Origin: Lindgomyces ingoldianus
Lineage: Eukaryota > Ascomycota > Dothideomycetes > Pleosporales > Lindgomycetaceae
Reading direction: 5' to 3'
Assembly: GCF_010093535.1 (NCBI RefSeq)
Contig: NW_022985166.1
Location: forward strand, 349,252 to 413,251
Length of the DNA: 64,000 bases
Translations under genes and position numbers: made by a program
Notes under the pieces: model-generated
The model's database searches: none
Told to the model about the DNA's origin: nothing
The model's input: only the letters and a program-made list of their open reading frames with translations
Shown here: piece by piece, positions 45,232 to 57,595 of the stretch
Numbering within the stretch: the stretch's first letter is position 1
How the letters are laid out: the number at the start of each line of letters is the position of its first letter

Positions 45232-46371
45232 CTAAGGGTGTAGTTTCAGTATCCTGATAGCATTGTTACCCAGAACATCCTTTGCCGGTTCCTCATTACC
45301 CTTGAAGGCAGATGAGATAGCGCTGTAGTTCGCACTCACGCTATGCCATTCTCCGACGTGTTCCTCCAGCGGCGGAAAGAAGGGGTGATCTGTGCCTAAA
45401 CTCAATTAGAATGGGAAACATCTGGATGAGAGAAAATACTCACCAAAGAGCAACCTGTCCGCCCCTGACGCATCTATTGCTGCTTTCAGTCCAACATTGG
45501 AGTAGATGACCGCGTCTAGGTAAATGTTTGTTTTGAGAATATCCCAAATATCCCTCCTCCCTTCTGTATTCCCCGCTTTCTTTAGGTGGCCATCGTGATT
45601 GATGCAGCTTTCTATTCTCCCAGCAAGGAAAGGTAAGGTGCCCCCAGAATGAGCGAGCAAGACATTTAACTTCGTGAAACGATCCCACACCTGGCTAAGG
45701 AGCATTCTTGTTACGGCAATTGTTGTCTCCAATGGAAACCCCAATGCAAGGGGGAGCACATGGCCGTATTCATTTGCTCTCGGACCGTATACTGAAGACG
45801 GTAGTCCGTAGTGCGGATGCAGAAAGATGAGCTGCTCGTGCTTCTCGAGTGCTGCATAAATGGGGTCTAAAGCTGGATCATCTAAACCGTTGCCTAACCC
45901 AGACGTACCCATAATGACTCCACGTATATGTTTCAATCCCGCTAGCCTCTCGATCTCTTTGACTACCGTTTCCACAGGCGCAGAGAGTGGCAGTGTTCCA
46001 AACGCGTAGAGCCGTCCTGGATACCTTGCGCACAGTCCATCCACGTCATCATTGATCTTTCTCGCGGTGTCACCTGCCTCGTTGGCTGGCAGGAAATCAA
46101 GCCAGGGATTCGCTAAAGATATGACGGATACGTCTATCTTGTGCGCGTCCATGAAGGCAATCTTCTGCGCAATGTCGAAATATTCGGGGCCAATTGGCCG
46201 GCCTCTCGACGTAGACAGCGCCGAAGGGTCATCTTCGCCCGGGAGAATGATGAGACGTGAAGAATCAGGCACGTCGGGGAAGGTGCGCACATAGGGGACG
46301 GTCGTGCGAGATCGGAGCAAGTCGACGTAGGTCGGGGGGTATATATGGGTATGCACGTCGATGACGGGCAT
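45232..46371 (-). CDS. ACMSD-like amidohydrolase (metal-dependent decarboxylase family)
   Basis: Two exons (46371-45444, 45395-45232; 48-bp intron) give 363 residues of the amidohydrolase-2 family, whose members include ACMSD and aromatic-acid decarboxylases. Metal ligands are visible: HTH in PVIDVHTHIYPP (His7, His9), His in IFLHPHYGLP, and Asp in GTDHPFFPPLEEH, where the G-T-D junction is created by splicing. The second-shell LLAHSGGTLPFLAGRIE is also present. I start at 46371 because the metal motif follows at once; an upstream in-frame ATG (46575) would add 68 low-complexity residues. The substrate is not readable; ACMSD itself, 6-methylsalicylate and other decarboxylases share this layout. 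Confidence 0.88.
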
Positions 46372-47311
46372 TGTGGGCGATGAAACCCCCTTTCTGAGTT
46401 CGGTGCACGCGTAGAAAGCACCTGGGCGGCACTGAGATGGGCACCCGATATTTGAAGGCGATATCAAGTTTCCTAGCGATTGTGGATAGCTTTGGTGGTG
46501 GTGACGCCCCACCCCCCTTCCCACCATGCTCACCATCCCACCTGCCTCATCGAGCATAGGCCTCGGGCCATTCATCCCCCACGACGTCCTCCCATTCTTC
46601 TCAACACTAATCCATGCATCCTGGGACGCTCATATATTTTGCACTCTTGCATCATCGTATGCAACAGCGACGAAATAACAAGCCGCCCTCGTTAAGAGAG
46701 AAGCCTTGAACGCCGCCCTTAACTAATATGATTGATGCCGATGCCCTGCCCTCCCTTTCTATAAAACTGACGGCCACCAAGTTCTCCTATTTCACACAAC
46801 AGGTGGCTATGTGCTCTATTAGTAAGTTGGCCTTTGGTGGAACATGGGAGTTCGAGCTTTCCCATCTCCATTGTAGCTTTCAGTTGTCTTCCCATTATTC
46901 TTTCATCCCTCTGCAGCCTCCCAAGTTTTAGAGAAATCGCATGCTGCTTCATATCAACATTGAAGTAGGGTTACGAGCGGCTCTGCTTCAAGAGATGGCT
47001 TTTCGTAAGGCTGTAGCGCGGCATTTTCCGACGCCTCGAGTCTCCCTGCTCAGCCCTCTCGACTAGCCAATTGCGTCCCACATGAAGCGAAGTTTCGGCC
47101 TTGACGCCCTCAAGTCTCAGCCTTCACTATTATTCGATAGTCTTCTGGGCTGGCCATGGTACGTGTCTGCCCTGGACGCACTTGGAGATACTTGAAGGAG
47201 GCTGAGAAATGAGCTGATAAGTAGTGGGTCACCTCCTACACCGCTACTACCTCTCTTCCACCTACAAACAAGGCTGAGATCCCTCGATCTTGAACCGTAT
47301 CTCTAATAAAT
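46372..47311. other. Divergent promoter region
   Basis: Lies between the start of the ACMSD-like gene (minus) and the large GHKL-ATPase gene (plus). Short frames on both strands have no support. No clear TATA box. Confidence 0.35.
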
Positions 47312-50300
47312 ATGGCAACAACGACGACGGACCATGAGGCAGCAGCTAGGGCCCATATCGCGGAGATCAGGCGGCGTATGGGCCTGTCTACCGGCACCTT
47401 ACAAGGCTGGAATGAAAACAATCTTGCCAGGGCCCTTGAAGTGTAAGTCGTAAACTAAACCCGGAACCAAGATTGTACTAATGGTCTAGCCTAGAATCTC
47501 TAAAGAGATCAATCATGATTCCACTCATTTTCTCTTGGAATTCATCCAAAATGCAGACGACAACTCATACAGTCGTGGAGTTGCCCCAGCCCTTGAGATC
47601 ACCTACCATCGCAACTATTTACGAGTAGATTGCAATGAGACTGGGTTCACTGAAAATAATGTGGACGCTATCTGTAGCATCGGCAACAGTACCAAGGCTC
47701 GGAGTAATTCTACCAACACGGTTGGCGAAAAGGGTATTGGATTCAAGTCTGTCTTCAAAGTAGCAGACAGAGTTTACATCGCTTCGAATTCATACCAGTT
47801 CATGTTTGATAGGCATGAAACGCTGGGAATGATTGCCCCAAAGTGGGCATCACTGCCGATCGAAAGAAAGCAAGGGTACACGACATTTGTCTTAGAGTAT
47901 TCTCCCGAGTACGACAAGTCCGCCTTACGTAGCGAGCTCCAAAATCTCGATCCAAGAATCCTCCTTTTCCTTCACAAATTGCGAAACCTTACCGTACGGT
48001 TTGCGAACCCCGGGGAGGGAAACGAACGGATTCTTCAACGAGAGGACTCTGGGGCTCCCCTTTGGATGTCAAACTGGCGAACCGTTGCCCTAAACGTGAA
48101 TTATGAGACATCTGTTTATGCAGTTATGGATCATATTGCAACATGCTTACCGGCAGACGCGAAACGCGCGAACGCTACTCAATCCCAGGTCATCCTGGCG
48201 TTCCCCATTCATGTGAATGATACTAGTTGGACACCAAAAATTGAACCTCAGCAAGTGTATGCCTTTCTTCCAATCAGAGATTACGGCTTTGAAGTAAGTA
48301 TGGCCCCTGCTTACCAAAGTGCCAACTGACCAGAATAGTTCCTTATCCATGCTGATCTCATTCTTAACGCCGGCCGAGAAGACATTGCAGGCCATTCAGA
48401 TTGGAATAAGGCTCTGCGTGATGCGTCTCTCACGGCACTAGTCAAAGCAGCAAGCGACCTTGCACATGGTCCAATGCCACATACCTGGTTCCGATATCTG
48501 CCTACTCGTATTCAGGAGACAGGATTTTTCAGAGGGTACGCAGTGGAACTGATGCAGAAGCTCTCTGTAGAGCCACTACTCAAGAGTCACGCTACTACCT
48601 TCGAGCGACCGGAGAATCTGACATATGTACCTGATGCCTATCAGCAGGATCCTGGCGAGGGGAGCTTTCCACTCATGCTGAGGTGTGATAACCAAGCGAC
48701 CTTCCTAGCTTCGCAATACGACGCAAAGGATTTAGACAAACTACGACCCTTGGGCGTGGTCGTAATGGACCTCGCTAGTTTTTCACAGGAGCTCGGGCGC
48801 TACGTGAGAGACTCTGCGTCTGATTTCCGCAACAGGTCGAGTGCCTGGCACTCCAGACTCGCTCAGGTGCTTGCAGCCAATTTCTACAGCACATTGATTC
48901 AAAAAGACATACATGGGATGAGGCTCATCCCCCTCCGAGACGGACAGTGGGTTTCGGGAAGTAGCGGCAAGCTATATTTCTCCGGAGATCAGCAAGGTTT
49001 AGCTATCCCGGACGGGCTTCAATTCCGAGTCATAGATCCAGGGGCCGAAGATGATGACAATCGGGCGCATCTTTTCAAACTTCTCGGCGTTACTCAGCTG
49101 AGTATTTACAAGGTGTGTGACGCAATTATCGAAATACAGGACCAGGTATTTTTTCTGCCCTCTGCAAGGGAATTATTGTCCCAGGCTCTCTTCCTATATT
49201 CCGTCAACTACAGATCCGACAAGCTCAGAAATATTTGTCTAGTAGCTGAAGATGGGGAATGCATTCGCGCTGGGAAGTTGTATGCGGACATCTCTATTCG
49301 GCAAGTCACAGAAGAGGAGAGGGCGGTTGTCGAATACCCTGCAAGGTTCTTCCACGAACGAGTTACTGGTTGTCGTTCCTTCAAATTTCTTCACCACAGC
49401 TTTCTGCATCCAGAGGCTGTTGAAGATCAACAACAATGGCACCGATATTTACTTTACAATCTTCAGGTAGCCTATGCACCGCGCCTTGCGCTGTTGACTG
49501 GAAACGAGCCGTCTCAGTTTTCTTTACACGATGACTTTAACCAGATCGTTCGAGGAAGCCCTGCTACGACTTGGCTATCCTTGATCCGGAATAACTGGCG
49601 ACTCTATTGCGAATGGCTAGAAAATGATGAAACGGAGAGCGAGGATAGCCGAGCGAACCGAAATCGTGGCCGCCTTCGGGACCAATTGGCGGCTGTCGAA
49701 GTACAAGACATTAACGGAAATCTACACCCTCTGAAAGACACTTTCTTGCCATTGAGCAACCTTGTCAACCGCTATCATGGTGTAGTGCCGTTTTTGGATA
49801 TTAGCAATCCTGACGACCCCATCTGGCAGACAACTCTGCGACCGTTCGGTGTTGGAACAGCGGATGATTTACAATTTTACCTCCGAGTCTTGCAGAATGC
49901 AAAATCGAGAAGAATCTCAGCTGCAAGAATCACTGATATATTGACGCAAGTACAAGCACGGGCAGCAGATGATGAACTCCAGGTCAGGTATGCTCTATCA
50001 CCTTTGCTTTAAAGTTACTTGGCGTCGAACAAGTAATCACATCCCCTCATTACGAATATGTAGCTAGGTTTCGATCTCACATATGTCCCTAGAATCATGC
50101 TAACATAATGTTAGAACCACATTTCGCGACCAAGCTTTGGTGTGCGTTCCCCAGGCTGATGGCTTGCACAATTGGACAGTTTCTACCAAAGTTGTCTGGA
50201 AAGGACCCAAATGCCTCCGAAAGTTTCCCGCCCTTGCTGAGGTCTATCCCCAGCTAGTTCAACTCTTCTGCAATACCCTGGGACTCAAGGATGCTGAGAT

Positions 50301-52217
50301 TGAACATTTAGTGAACGAGATATCCGAAATACGGGCGTCGGACCAACTTCCCTACATTACTGAGTTATTCTCTGAGCTCGAAAAAATGATAAAAGACGAA
50401 ACGCCAGAGTATGAGCTTGGAAGGTTGACACCACGTGCTGTGCTGCCTGTACAGGACGGCTATATGGTGGCCAGTTCTGCCTTTCGATTAGTGTCGCCTA
50501 ATGCTGGGTCGCAATGGTACATCCCGGATCGACCACACCTAGAGTCGAGCTTCCGGGGGAAAGTTCCTCTACTCGCTTTTCCAGCAAGCGAGGTGTCGAA
50601 GTTGAAGCGCCTCATCAAGCTGCTTCATCTAGAGTCAAGAAAGCTAGGCAATTGCGTGACTGGAACGGCTCGAACTGAAGGCAGAATTCTCCCTTTCCGG
50701 GAATGGACCGACTCGCTCAGAGCCAAAGCTGACTGCATCTTACGGTATGTTGAAATCCCGTTCATTCAGACCAGCTTTGTAAATTTGTGTGTCATGGAAC
50801 TTTGAGCATCCCCTTTTATCGCTGAATAGAGTGGAGTGGTCGAAAGCCATGGCTAATAGCTTAACAGGCTCGTTCCGGACACTACACTCAATCGCAGACG
50901 AATTTTCCAACAACTCCGAGAAGTAGAAGTATTCACGGCACCGAAAGTTGTCCAACATTGGTCCATCTGGCTCAACGGGGCCGAGACAGTTGGCGAACCT
51001 CAAGATGGACGAGTGGCACTGACGGCTAACGACGACGGCCTGAAAATATACTTCTCAGAGAGTTCCTTCGGCACTGCTCGCTGCAGATGGGAATTTGCAG
51101 AATTAATTGCTGATTTTTGCGGCATCTCTAATGACCCTGATTCCAGGAACAATAGTAAATCGCTTCTCCTGCTTATTCTCAACGAGGGACAGGTCGGTGA
51201 GATCAATGAGATTCTGGACACGAACAGCATTCCACCCCTCCTATCAGACCACGACCTTGAGGATGCGGAGAATGAGCCCAGAGAAGGCAGACACAGGCGA
51301 AGCAATCAGAGCAGTGGGGGTCGAGGTAGATTTAATCCCTTTGCCCATCTTCCAGGTATGTAGACGTCGAGACGCTCGTTTAGAAGGAGCTTACTGTTCC
51401 TAGATGAATTGCGAAACCGAATCCGTGTGTTCGCTGCAGGCGATCCAATTCCAATAGGTCGTAGCCTTTCAGGACAAAACCGAGCGGGTTCTGAAGACTT
51501 TAACTTCCCTGACCTCGACAACGTGCGGGTATTCGGATTTGGAAATCGTGGTCCCTTTCGGAGGAGGTCGCCGGACTACACGATGTTCACGCGCGACAGG
51601 CAACATGCTTCAGCAGGGGAAGTCATTGTAAGTTTTGGCACAAGGACCACCATGAAGCCACATATGCTTACCAAGCCTTCCAGGTCTCCAATGCCCTTAA
51701 GCAGATTCTGTGCAGCCGTAATTCGAGAGGCGAGATTACGCGCGAATGGTATGAACCCACGAAACACTGGACTAGCATCCACCGTATCCACAGTGGGCAC
51801 CCAGCCTACACCTCCCCCAACGAGCTCACCGCGTCCTTCACCATCCCACATACGTCGACTTGCCTCGCTTCCACTCTCCTAACGCAGTACCTCTACCTAG
51901 TGCAGAACTTCTCCCCTGCTCAGGAGTGGCTCTTAGAACCACCGAATTTCCACATCGAGGTGAAAACAACAACTGGAGGTCTGGCAAGCGATTTCGTGTT
52001 CAGTAACGAGGAATTTGAAAGGGCAAGGAAATATATGGCGGCGAGTAGCGAGCGGCCGAGGGATGTAGTGGTGCTGGTTAGGGTCTGGAATGTTGGAGGA
52101 GAGGCGCCCAGAGTGGACTTCTTGCCGGATATTTGGGGGCAGCTAGAGTGCGGAAGTCTGAGTTTGAGAGGTGCACCTGAGCTTAGAGTGAAGGTGAGAG
52201 CTGAGGGGACAGCGTGA
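47312..52217 (+). CDS. Large GHKL-ATPase protein with NO VEIN/DUF3883-like C-terminus
   Basis: Seven exons (47312-47442, 47495-48293, 48339-49987, 50115-50744, 50868-51355, 51404-51627, 51684-52217) give 1484 residues. Near the N-terminus is a GHKL (Hsp90-like) ATP-binding fold of the sacsin/NO VEIN type: N-box EFIQNADDN (59-67), G1-like CNETGF (90-95) and G2 lid GEKGIGFKSVF (from 121). A long middle region of no known domain follows, with a Gly/Arg-rich patch (SGGRGRF) near 1090. The last 100 residues contain FHIEVKTTTGG (EVK at about 1399-1401), then SNEEFERARKYM and VVVLVRVWNV, as in DUF3883, which resembles PD-(D/E)xK nuclease cores. Fungal function unknown. All six introns (45-127 bp) are GT-AG and in frame, so the gene looks intact. 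Confidence 0.88.
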
Positions 52218-52548
52218 GGGTAACGGCTGGTTTAAGCTTGGATGTGAAGATTGAATTCCTTAGGCAATGACTTATGGATAAATGATCATGTTTCTGACTT
52301 GTTGTCGAGACATGCTAATGCTTAGTGTGACAGTGATAATATCGGTAGAACGGTCGGGCTAGAATCACGTGCGTGACGGGTAAGCACGGCCCCAAACGCG
52401 CAGGCGCGACTTTTCGTGTTCAGACATCAACGAAGCTTGGCTTGGCAGTGGATGTTCCAACACTCATCCACCCCTTCCCTTCCTCATCACACCACCACCG
52501 CACTCCGATTCTTTGCGATACTTTCTGCTCGGACAATTGCTACTCACG
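52218..52548. other. Intergenic region between the GHKL-ATPase gene and POL3
   Basis: 331 bp holding the POL3 promoter. A CACGTG palindrome lies near 52365, with MCB- and SCB-type elements at 52396-52418 (separate entry). Confidence 0.5.
52396..52418 (+). promoter_or_regulatory. MCB core and SCB-type element upstream of POL3
   Basis: ACGCG (MCB core) at 52396-52400 and TTTTCGTG at 52411-52418, whose complement CACGAAAA is the SCB sequence bound by the Swi4/Mbp1 family with Swi6. They lie 130-150 bp before the ATG. In fungi, replication genes are commonly driven by such sites at G1/S, so a role is likely but is inferred from short motifs. Confidence 0.5.
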
Positions 52549-55500
52549 ATGCCGGGCGCAGTGCACAAGACACCCATGAAGCGGGTGCTCGCCGAAAGCA
52601 CCAACACCCGGGCCAATGTCCAGCCCTCGCCCCGCTCCGCGAAGAAGCTCAAGCTAGACCAATCCCTCTACAAGAATGGACGCACGCCGATTAAATCCGT
52701 CAATGGCTCCTTCAACTCGAGTCAGCCGAAGAGCCGGTTCGAGGAAGAGGTGTTGGAGAAGATGACACAGGACATCGAGAATCTCAAGCAGAACAGCACC
52801 GAGCGAGACCAGCAATGGACCCGGCCAGACTTGCATGACTTCGATGACATGAGGGACAACCTGCGCTTCCAGCAGATCGAAGCTGAGGAGGGTTATCTGC
52901 ACGGCGGGAGGACCACAATCAAGCTCTTTGGCGTGACGGAGACGGGCCACTCGGTTCTCCTCCACGTCACCAACTTCCAGCACTACTTCTACATCGCCGC
53001 CCCCGTTGGATTTCAGAAGGAAGACTGTGATCCTTTCCGCATTTACCTCGAGGGTGAGGTGGCCAAACAGTTCGCCCAGTACGGGGCTGCAGTGCAGTCG
53101 GTCCAGATGACAATGAAGGAGAACATATTTGGCTTCCAAGGAAACCAGAAGAGCCCGTACTTGAAGATCACTGTCACCGACCCGAGAAACATCAACCGGG
53201 TGCGGAAGACGGTGCAGGACGGATTCGCCAACTACAAACAGCTCTGGAAATGCCAGGAAGACGGAATTCTGACCTTTGACAACATTCAATATGTCCTGAG
53301 GTTCATGATCGACACCAAGGTAGGTATTTCCGCCACACCTCTGCTGCACAGCTGACGTTGCAAGATCTCTGGCATGTCCTGGGTCGAAGTGCCTGCTGGA
53401 AAGTACAAGATGATTCACCCTCGGGACCGGCACTCGAACTGCCAGATCGAAGCGTCAGTCCACTTTGGAGATCTCATATCCCATCCCGCTGAAGGTGAAT
53501 GGGCCAAGATGGCACCCCTCCGCATCCTCTCCTTCGACATAGAATGCGCTGGTCGAAAAGGCATCTTCCCAGAAGCGAAGGTGGATCCCGTCATCCAAAT
53601 CGCCAACGTCGTCACGAGAGCCGGAGAAGACAAGCCCTTCGTCCGAAACGTCTTTTGCCTGGATACATGCAGCTCGATTGTTGCGACGCAGATATTTTCC
53701 TTCGAGAAAGAGCAGCAAATGCTTATGAAATGGCGAGACTTCCTTGAAGAAGTGGACCCGGATGTTATCATTGGCTATAACATATCTAACTTCGACTTCC
53801 CGTATCTTCTTGAACGTGCTGAATATCTGAAGTTGCCAAAATTTCCTTATTGGTCGCGCCTGAAGACCGAACCGTCAAAATCAACAAAGACGAACTTTTC
53901 CAGCAAGCAGATGGGTAATCGAGACACCCGGGCGACTAATACCAACGGCCGTCTTCAGCTCGACCTTCTACAGCTTGTTCAACGAGATTATCAACTTCGA
54001 AGCTACACCCTGAACGCTGTGTGCGCTCATTTCCTGAAAGAACAGAAAGAAGACGTCCACCACAGTATGATCACGGAGCTGTACAACGGCGATGCAAATT
54101 CGCGACGGCGGTTGGCTGTTTACTGTCTCAAGGATGCATATCTACCCCAACGACTCCTCGATAAGCTTATGTGCTTGGTCAATTACACAGAGATGGCTAG
54201 AGTCACAGGAGTTCCGTTCAACTACCTCCTCGCCCGTGGTCAGCAAGTGAAGTTCATCAGCCAACTTTTCCGCAAAGCTCTTGAACAATCACTCGTCATT
54301 CCCGATCTTAGCAGTCAAGCTTCAGAAGATCAGTATGAAGGGGCCACCGTTATCGAACCAAGACGTGGATACTACGATGTTCCAGTTGCCACCCTCGATT
54401 TCGCTTCTCTGTATCCGAGTATTATGCAAGCGCACAACCTTTGCTACACCACACTGCTCAATAAACAGTTAATTGAGAAGTTTAATCTGAAGAAAGACGA
54501 GGATTACATTGTCACCCCAAACGGTGATTTCTTCTGCACGGCAAAAGTACGCAAAGGGCTTCTTTCGCAGATTCTGGAGGAGTTGTTGAGTGCTCGTAAG
54601 AGAGCTAAAAGGGAGTTGGCGGTTGAAACGGATCCCTTCAAAAAGGCCGTGCTGAACGGTCGTCAGTTGGCATTGAAAATCAGCGCTAACTCCGTTTACG
54701 GTCTCACCGGAGCCACGGTTGGAAAACTGCCCTGTCTCGCTATCGCCAGTAGTACCACCAGTTACGGTCGCCAGATGATTGAGAAGACAAAGCACGAAGT
54801 AGAGCACAAGTATACCGTCATCAATGGCTACAGTCATGATGCTGAAGTCATCTACGGTGATACTGATTCAGTGATGGTAAAATTCGGGACCACCGAGCTT
54901 ACAAAAGCCATGGAGCTCGGACAAGAAGCTGCCGAATTCGTCTCCTCGAAGTTTATCAAGCCCATTAAGCTTGAGTTCGAGAAGGTTTACTTTCCGTACC
55001 TTCTCATCAACAAAAAACGCTATGCTGGTCTATACTGGACCAATCCCAACAAATGGGATAAAATGGACACGAAGGGCATCGAGACCGTTCGCCGTGACAA
55101 CTGCCGACTTGTCCAGACTGTCATTGAAACCTCCCTTCGCATGCTGCTCATCGACAGAGACGTCAATGGAGCACAGGAGTGAGTCCTTCATGCACCAGCT
55201 CAGATATCACATGCTAAATCCATCTAGATTTGTCAAGGAAACCATCTCCGACCTTCTTCAGAACAAAATCGACATGTCCAATCTCGTGATCACAAAGGCT
55301 CTGACAAAGTCCTCAGAGAAGGACGCCAAAGACTCCTACACAGCAAAGCAAGCCCACGTCGAACTTGCCGAACGTATGAGGAAGCGTGATGCGGGCTCTG
55401 CCCCTGCACTTGGGGACCGTGTCGCCTATGTAATCGTAAAGGGCGCAGGCGGCTCAAAGAACTACGAAAAGTCCGAGGATCCCATCTTCGTTTTGGAGAA

Positions 55501-55987
55501 CAACATTCCCATTGACACAAAATACTACCTCGAAAACCAGCTCGCCAAACCCCTAGGTCGTATCTTCGAGCCTATTCTCGGTGAAAAGAAAGCCGGCCAA
55601 CTGCTCACGGGGGCGCATACACGCTCAATTTCGGTCGCTGCACCTACTATGGGCGGACTCATGAAATTTGCTAAGAAAACGCAAACCTGTATGGGGTGCA
55701 AGAAACCGCTCGTCAGCGCCGCCGAGAAAGACGGTGCTGTTTGCGAAAATTGTCGTCCGCGTATCGGAGAGCTTTACCAGAAGACGCTTTCGAAGGTTAG
55801 CGAGTTGGAAATTCGATTCGCTAGACTGTGGACTCAATGTCAGAGATGCCAGGGGAGTATCCATTGCGAAGTTATTTGTTCGAGTAGAGATTGTCCAATT
55901 TTTTATATGCGCATGAAGGCACGGAAAGATGTCGAGGATGGCGGAAAGGAGCTTGTTAGGTTTGATAAGGATGCTGCGCTGTGGTGA
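52549..55987 (+). CDS. POL3: DNA polymerase delta catalytic subunit
   Basis: Replicative family B polymerase of the lagging strand, with proofreading. Three exons (52549-53319, 53365-55178, 55228-55987) give 1114 residues, the normal size. Exonuclease motifs: Exo I LSFDIE (Asp315, Glu317), Exo [12 protein letters not shown], Exo [12 protein letters not shown]. Polymerase motifs: [11 protein letters not shown] (602-611), [15 protein letters not shown] (about 694-707), C YGDTDSV (754-760), and KKRYAGL. The C-terminus has two Cys clusters, CMGCKKPL...CENC (CysA zinc) and CQRCQ...[10 protein letters not shown] (CysB, iron-sulfur site). An N-terminal [13 protein letters not shown] basic stretch may direct nuclear import. 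Another in-frame ATG 12 codons upstream (52513) is possible. Introns are 45 and 49 bp. No damage seen. Confidence 0.97.
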
Positions 55988-56778
55988 TGTTTCGGGGTTG
56001 AGATTGCTGTGTGGGTGGATTTTAGGATGTAATTGATGAATGGATGGACTGTCAACAATAGCTCTCCTTCAGAGAGACTAGTACGGAGCTGGGCGTTGTA
56101 GTATGACTTTGCACTTCATACGGATAATGATCTTGCGAAAAGAACTGGGATGGTTGTATAGTCATGGAGATATAGGGCTGTGTGATCTATCCCTAATTTA
56201 CTATTGCCCTTCTCTAGTTGCCTTGCAGTTTTGTTTCGCTTCCATCATTAACTTGTATGTATAGACTGTATCTACCTTGGACTTGCCTAGCTTGGTGGAT
56301 TTTCGTTCTGCGACTGAACCGAGCCAGTACAAATGCTTCAGCCTCACCCCGGTACTCTCCAGAAACCAGAGTGGGACTCCAGATTTCCATTATCCTGCAG
56401 AGCAGATGCTAGTGGTTGAGACGGGATGAGGTTTGAAAATACCATGATGGGTTGGCTGCTGAGTGTCAGGCTATGGGGGAGAATTTGAGGGAGTGGCCTT
56501 GGGGAGTGGAAGGTCTGGTACTGGAGTAAGGTGTATTGTGAAAAGGCCTTGCTTTCTCTAACAGTGTCTATATTTGATGTTGGATAAATTGCTTGGATAT
56601 TGCCTCCAACAGAATCGAGATACGCGCTGGGAGACTGTATTTCATGCATCATTTGGCAAAGGTCCCAGAATTAAAGCGGCGGTGGATCTGCACGATATTC
56701 AACCTCGAAAAGCTTAATATGCGCCACAGTTTATAATCAGTTCCGAAACTCTCCGTGAAGCTTCACTACATCCTCGCC
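55988..56778. other. Intergenic region
   Basis: 3' flank of POL3 and old promoter side of the MFS pseudogene. No supported gene; frames at 56218-56652 overlap on opposite strands without family features. Confidence 0.35.
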
Positions 56779-57595
56779 ATGTCCTCTCTACCTCCAACTT
56801 AAGAGTCCAAACCCACACCAAACGAAGTTGATGCCAACGGTAAAGTTTTCTCAATCGACGACATCGATCTACGAAATGGCTATTTCCGCTCGCCGTACTT
56901 TTGGGGCTCAATGTTTTCCATCGGAATGAGTGTGATGTGCGGCGTTGCTGGATTATCATTCATTGTTCCGATTCTAAGCTTTATGGATGAGGAAATTGGA
57001 CCTAGTCTTGATTTGACATGGGCTGATTTGACATATACATCAACAGGCTGTAGGATTGATGATTGTTGGAAGGCTGACTGGTGTGTATATTCACCTTATC
57101 TTTTCGCCGAATCCCCAACTCCAAACTTAGACAAGTAGATACCGTCTAACACACAACTAGATATCTTCGGCCATTGATAGTTCTTCATTTTCAGCTTCTT
57201 CCTCGCCTTCCTCGGCTCCCTTGTCCGCGCAACTGCGCCCAAAACCCCAGCTATGATCGCCGGCGAAACCCTCATCGGCCTCGGCTCCTCCGTCCAGCTC
57301 TCCTTCGTCAACGCCGCCGGTAAACTTGTCCCTATGAAATACCGCGTCCTCGCAAACGCGTATAGCTATCTCTGGCTGATCCTCTTGAACGCCTTCGGCC
57401 CGGTAATCTGCTACGCATTCTAGGACCAATCCTCCATCAGCTAGCGCGGCAGTTTCTACGTACTTATTGCTATGATATGATTTGTACGGCGAGTGGGTAT
57501 GCATCTTACTATCCGCCCATGTTTGGTATGAATCATGGGAATGCGCAGAAGTAGCGCTATGTTAAGGGATAGGATTATGTGGTGTGTTTGGGATC
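56779..57595 (+). pseudogene. Truncated TRI12-like MFS transporter pseudogene
   Basis: The N-terminal third of a fungal MFS efflux transporter of the trichothecene-efflux-pump (TRI12) type. Reading from 56779: FSIDDIDLRNGYFRSPYFWG, then GVAGLSFIVPILSF and DEEIGPSLDLTW; after a former intron at about 57077-57158, DIFG, FFIFSFFLAFLGSLVRATAP, IAGETLIGLGSSVQLSFVN and LVPMKYRVLANAY; near the end, YYPPMFGMNHGN. It has stops at 56800, 57175, 57178, 57421 and 57442 and a frameshift before the intron. The family motif FGRRWF is now FGH-stop-stop-F. Transmembrane helices after about the fifth are absent. It borders the RIP-hit block on the right and is non-functional. Confidence 0.8.

Noticed and set aside
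52654..53433. Minus-strand frame of 259 codons opposite POL3 exon 1
   Set aside because: It is the shadow of the polymerase reading frame; it has no domain, and the plus strand is clearly coding.
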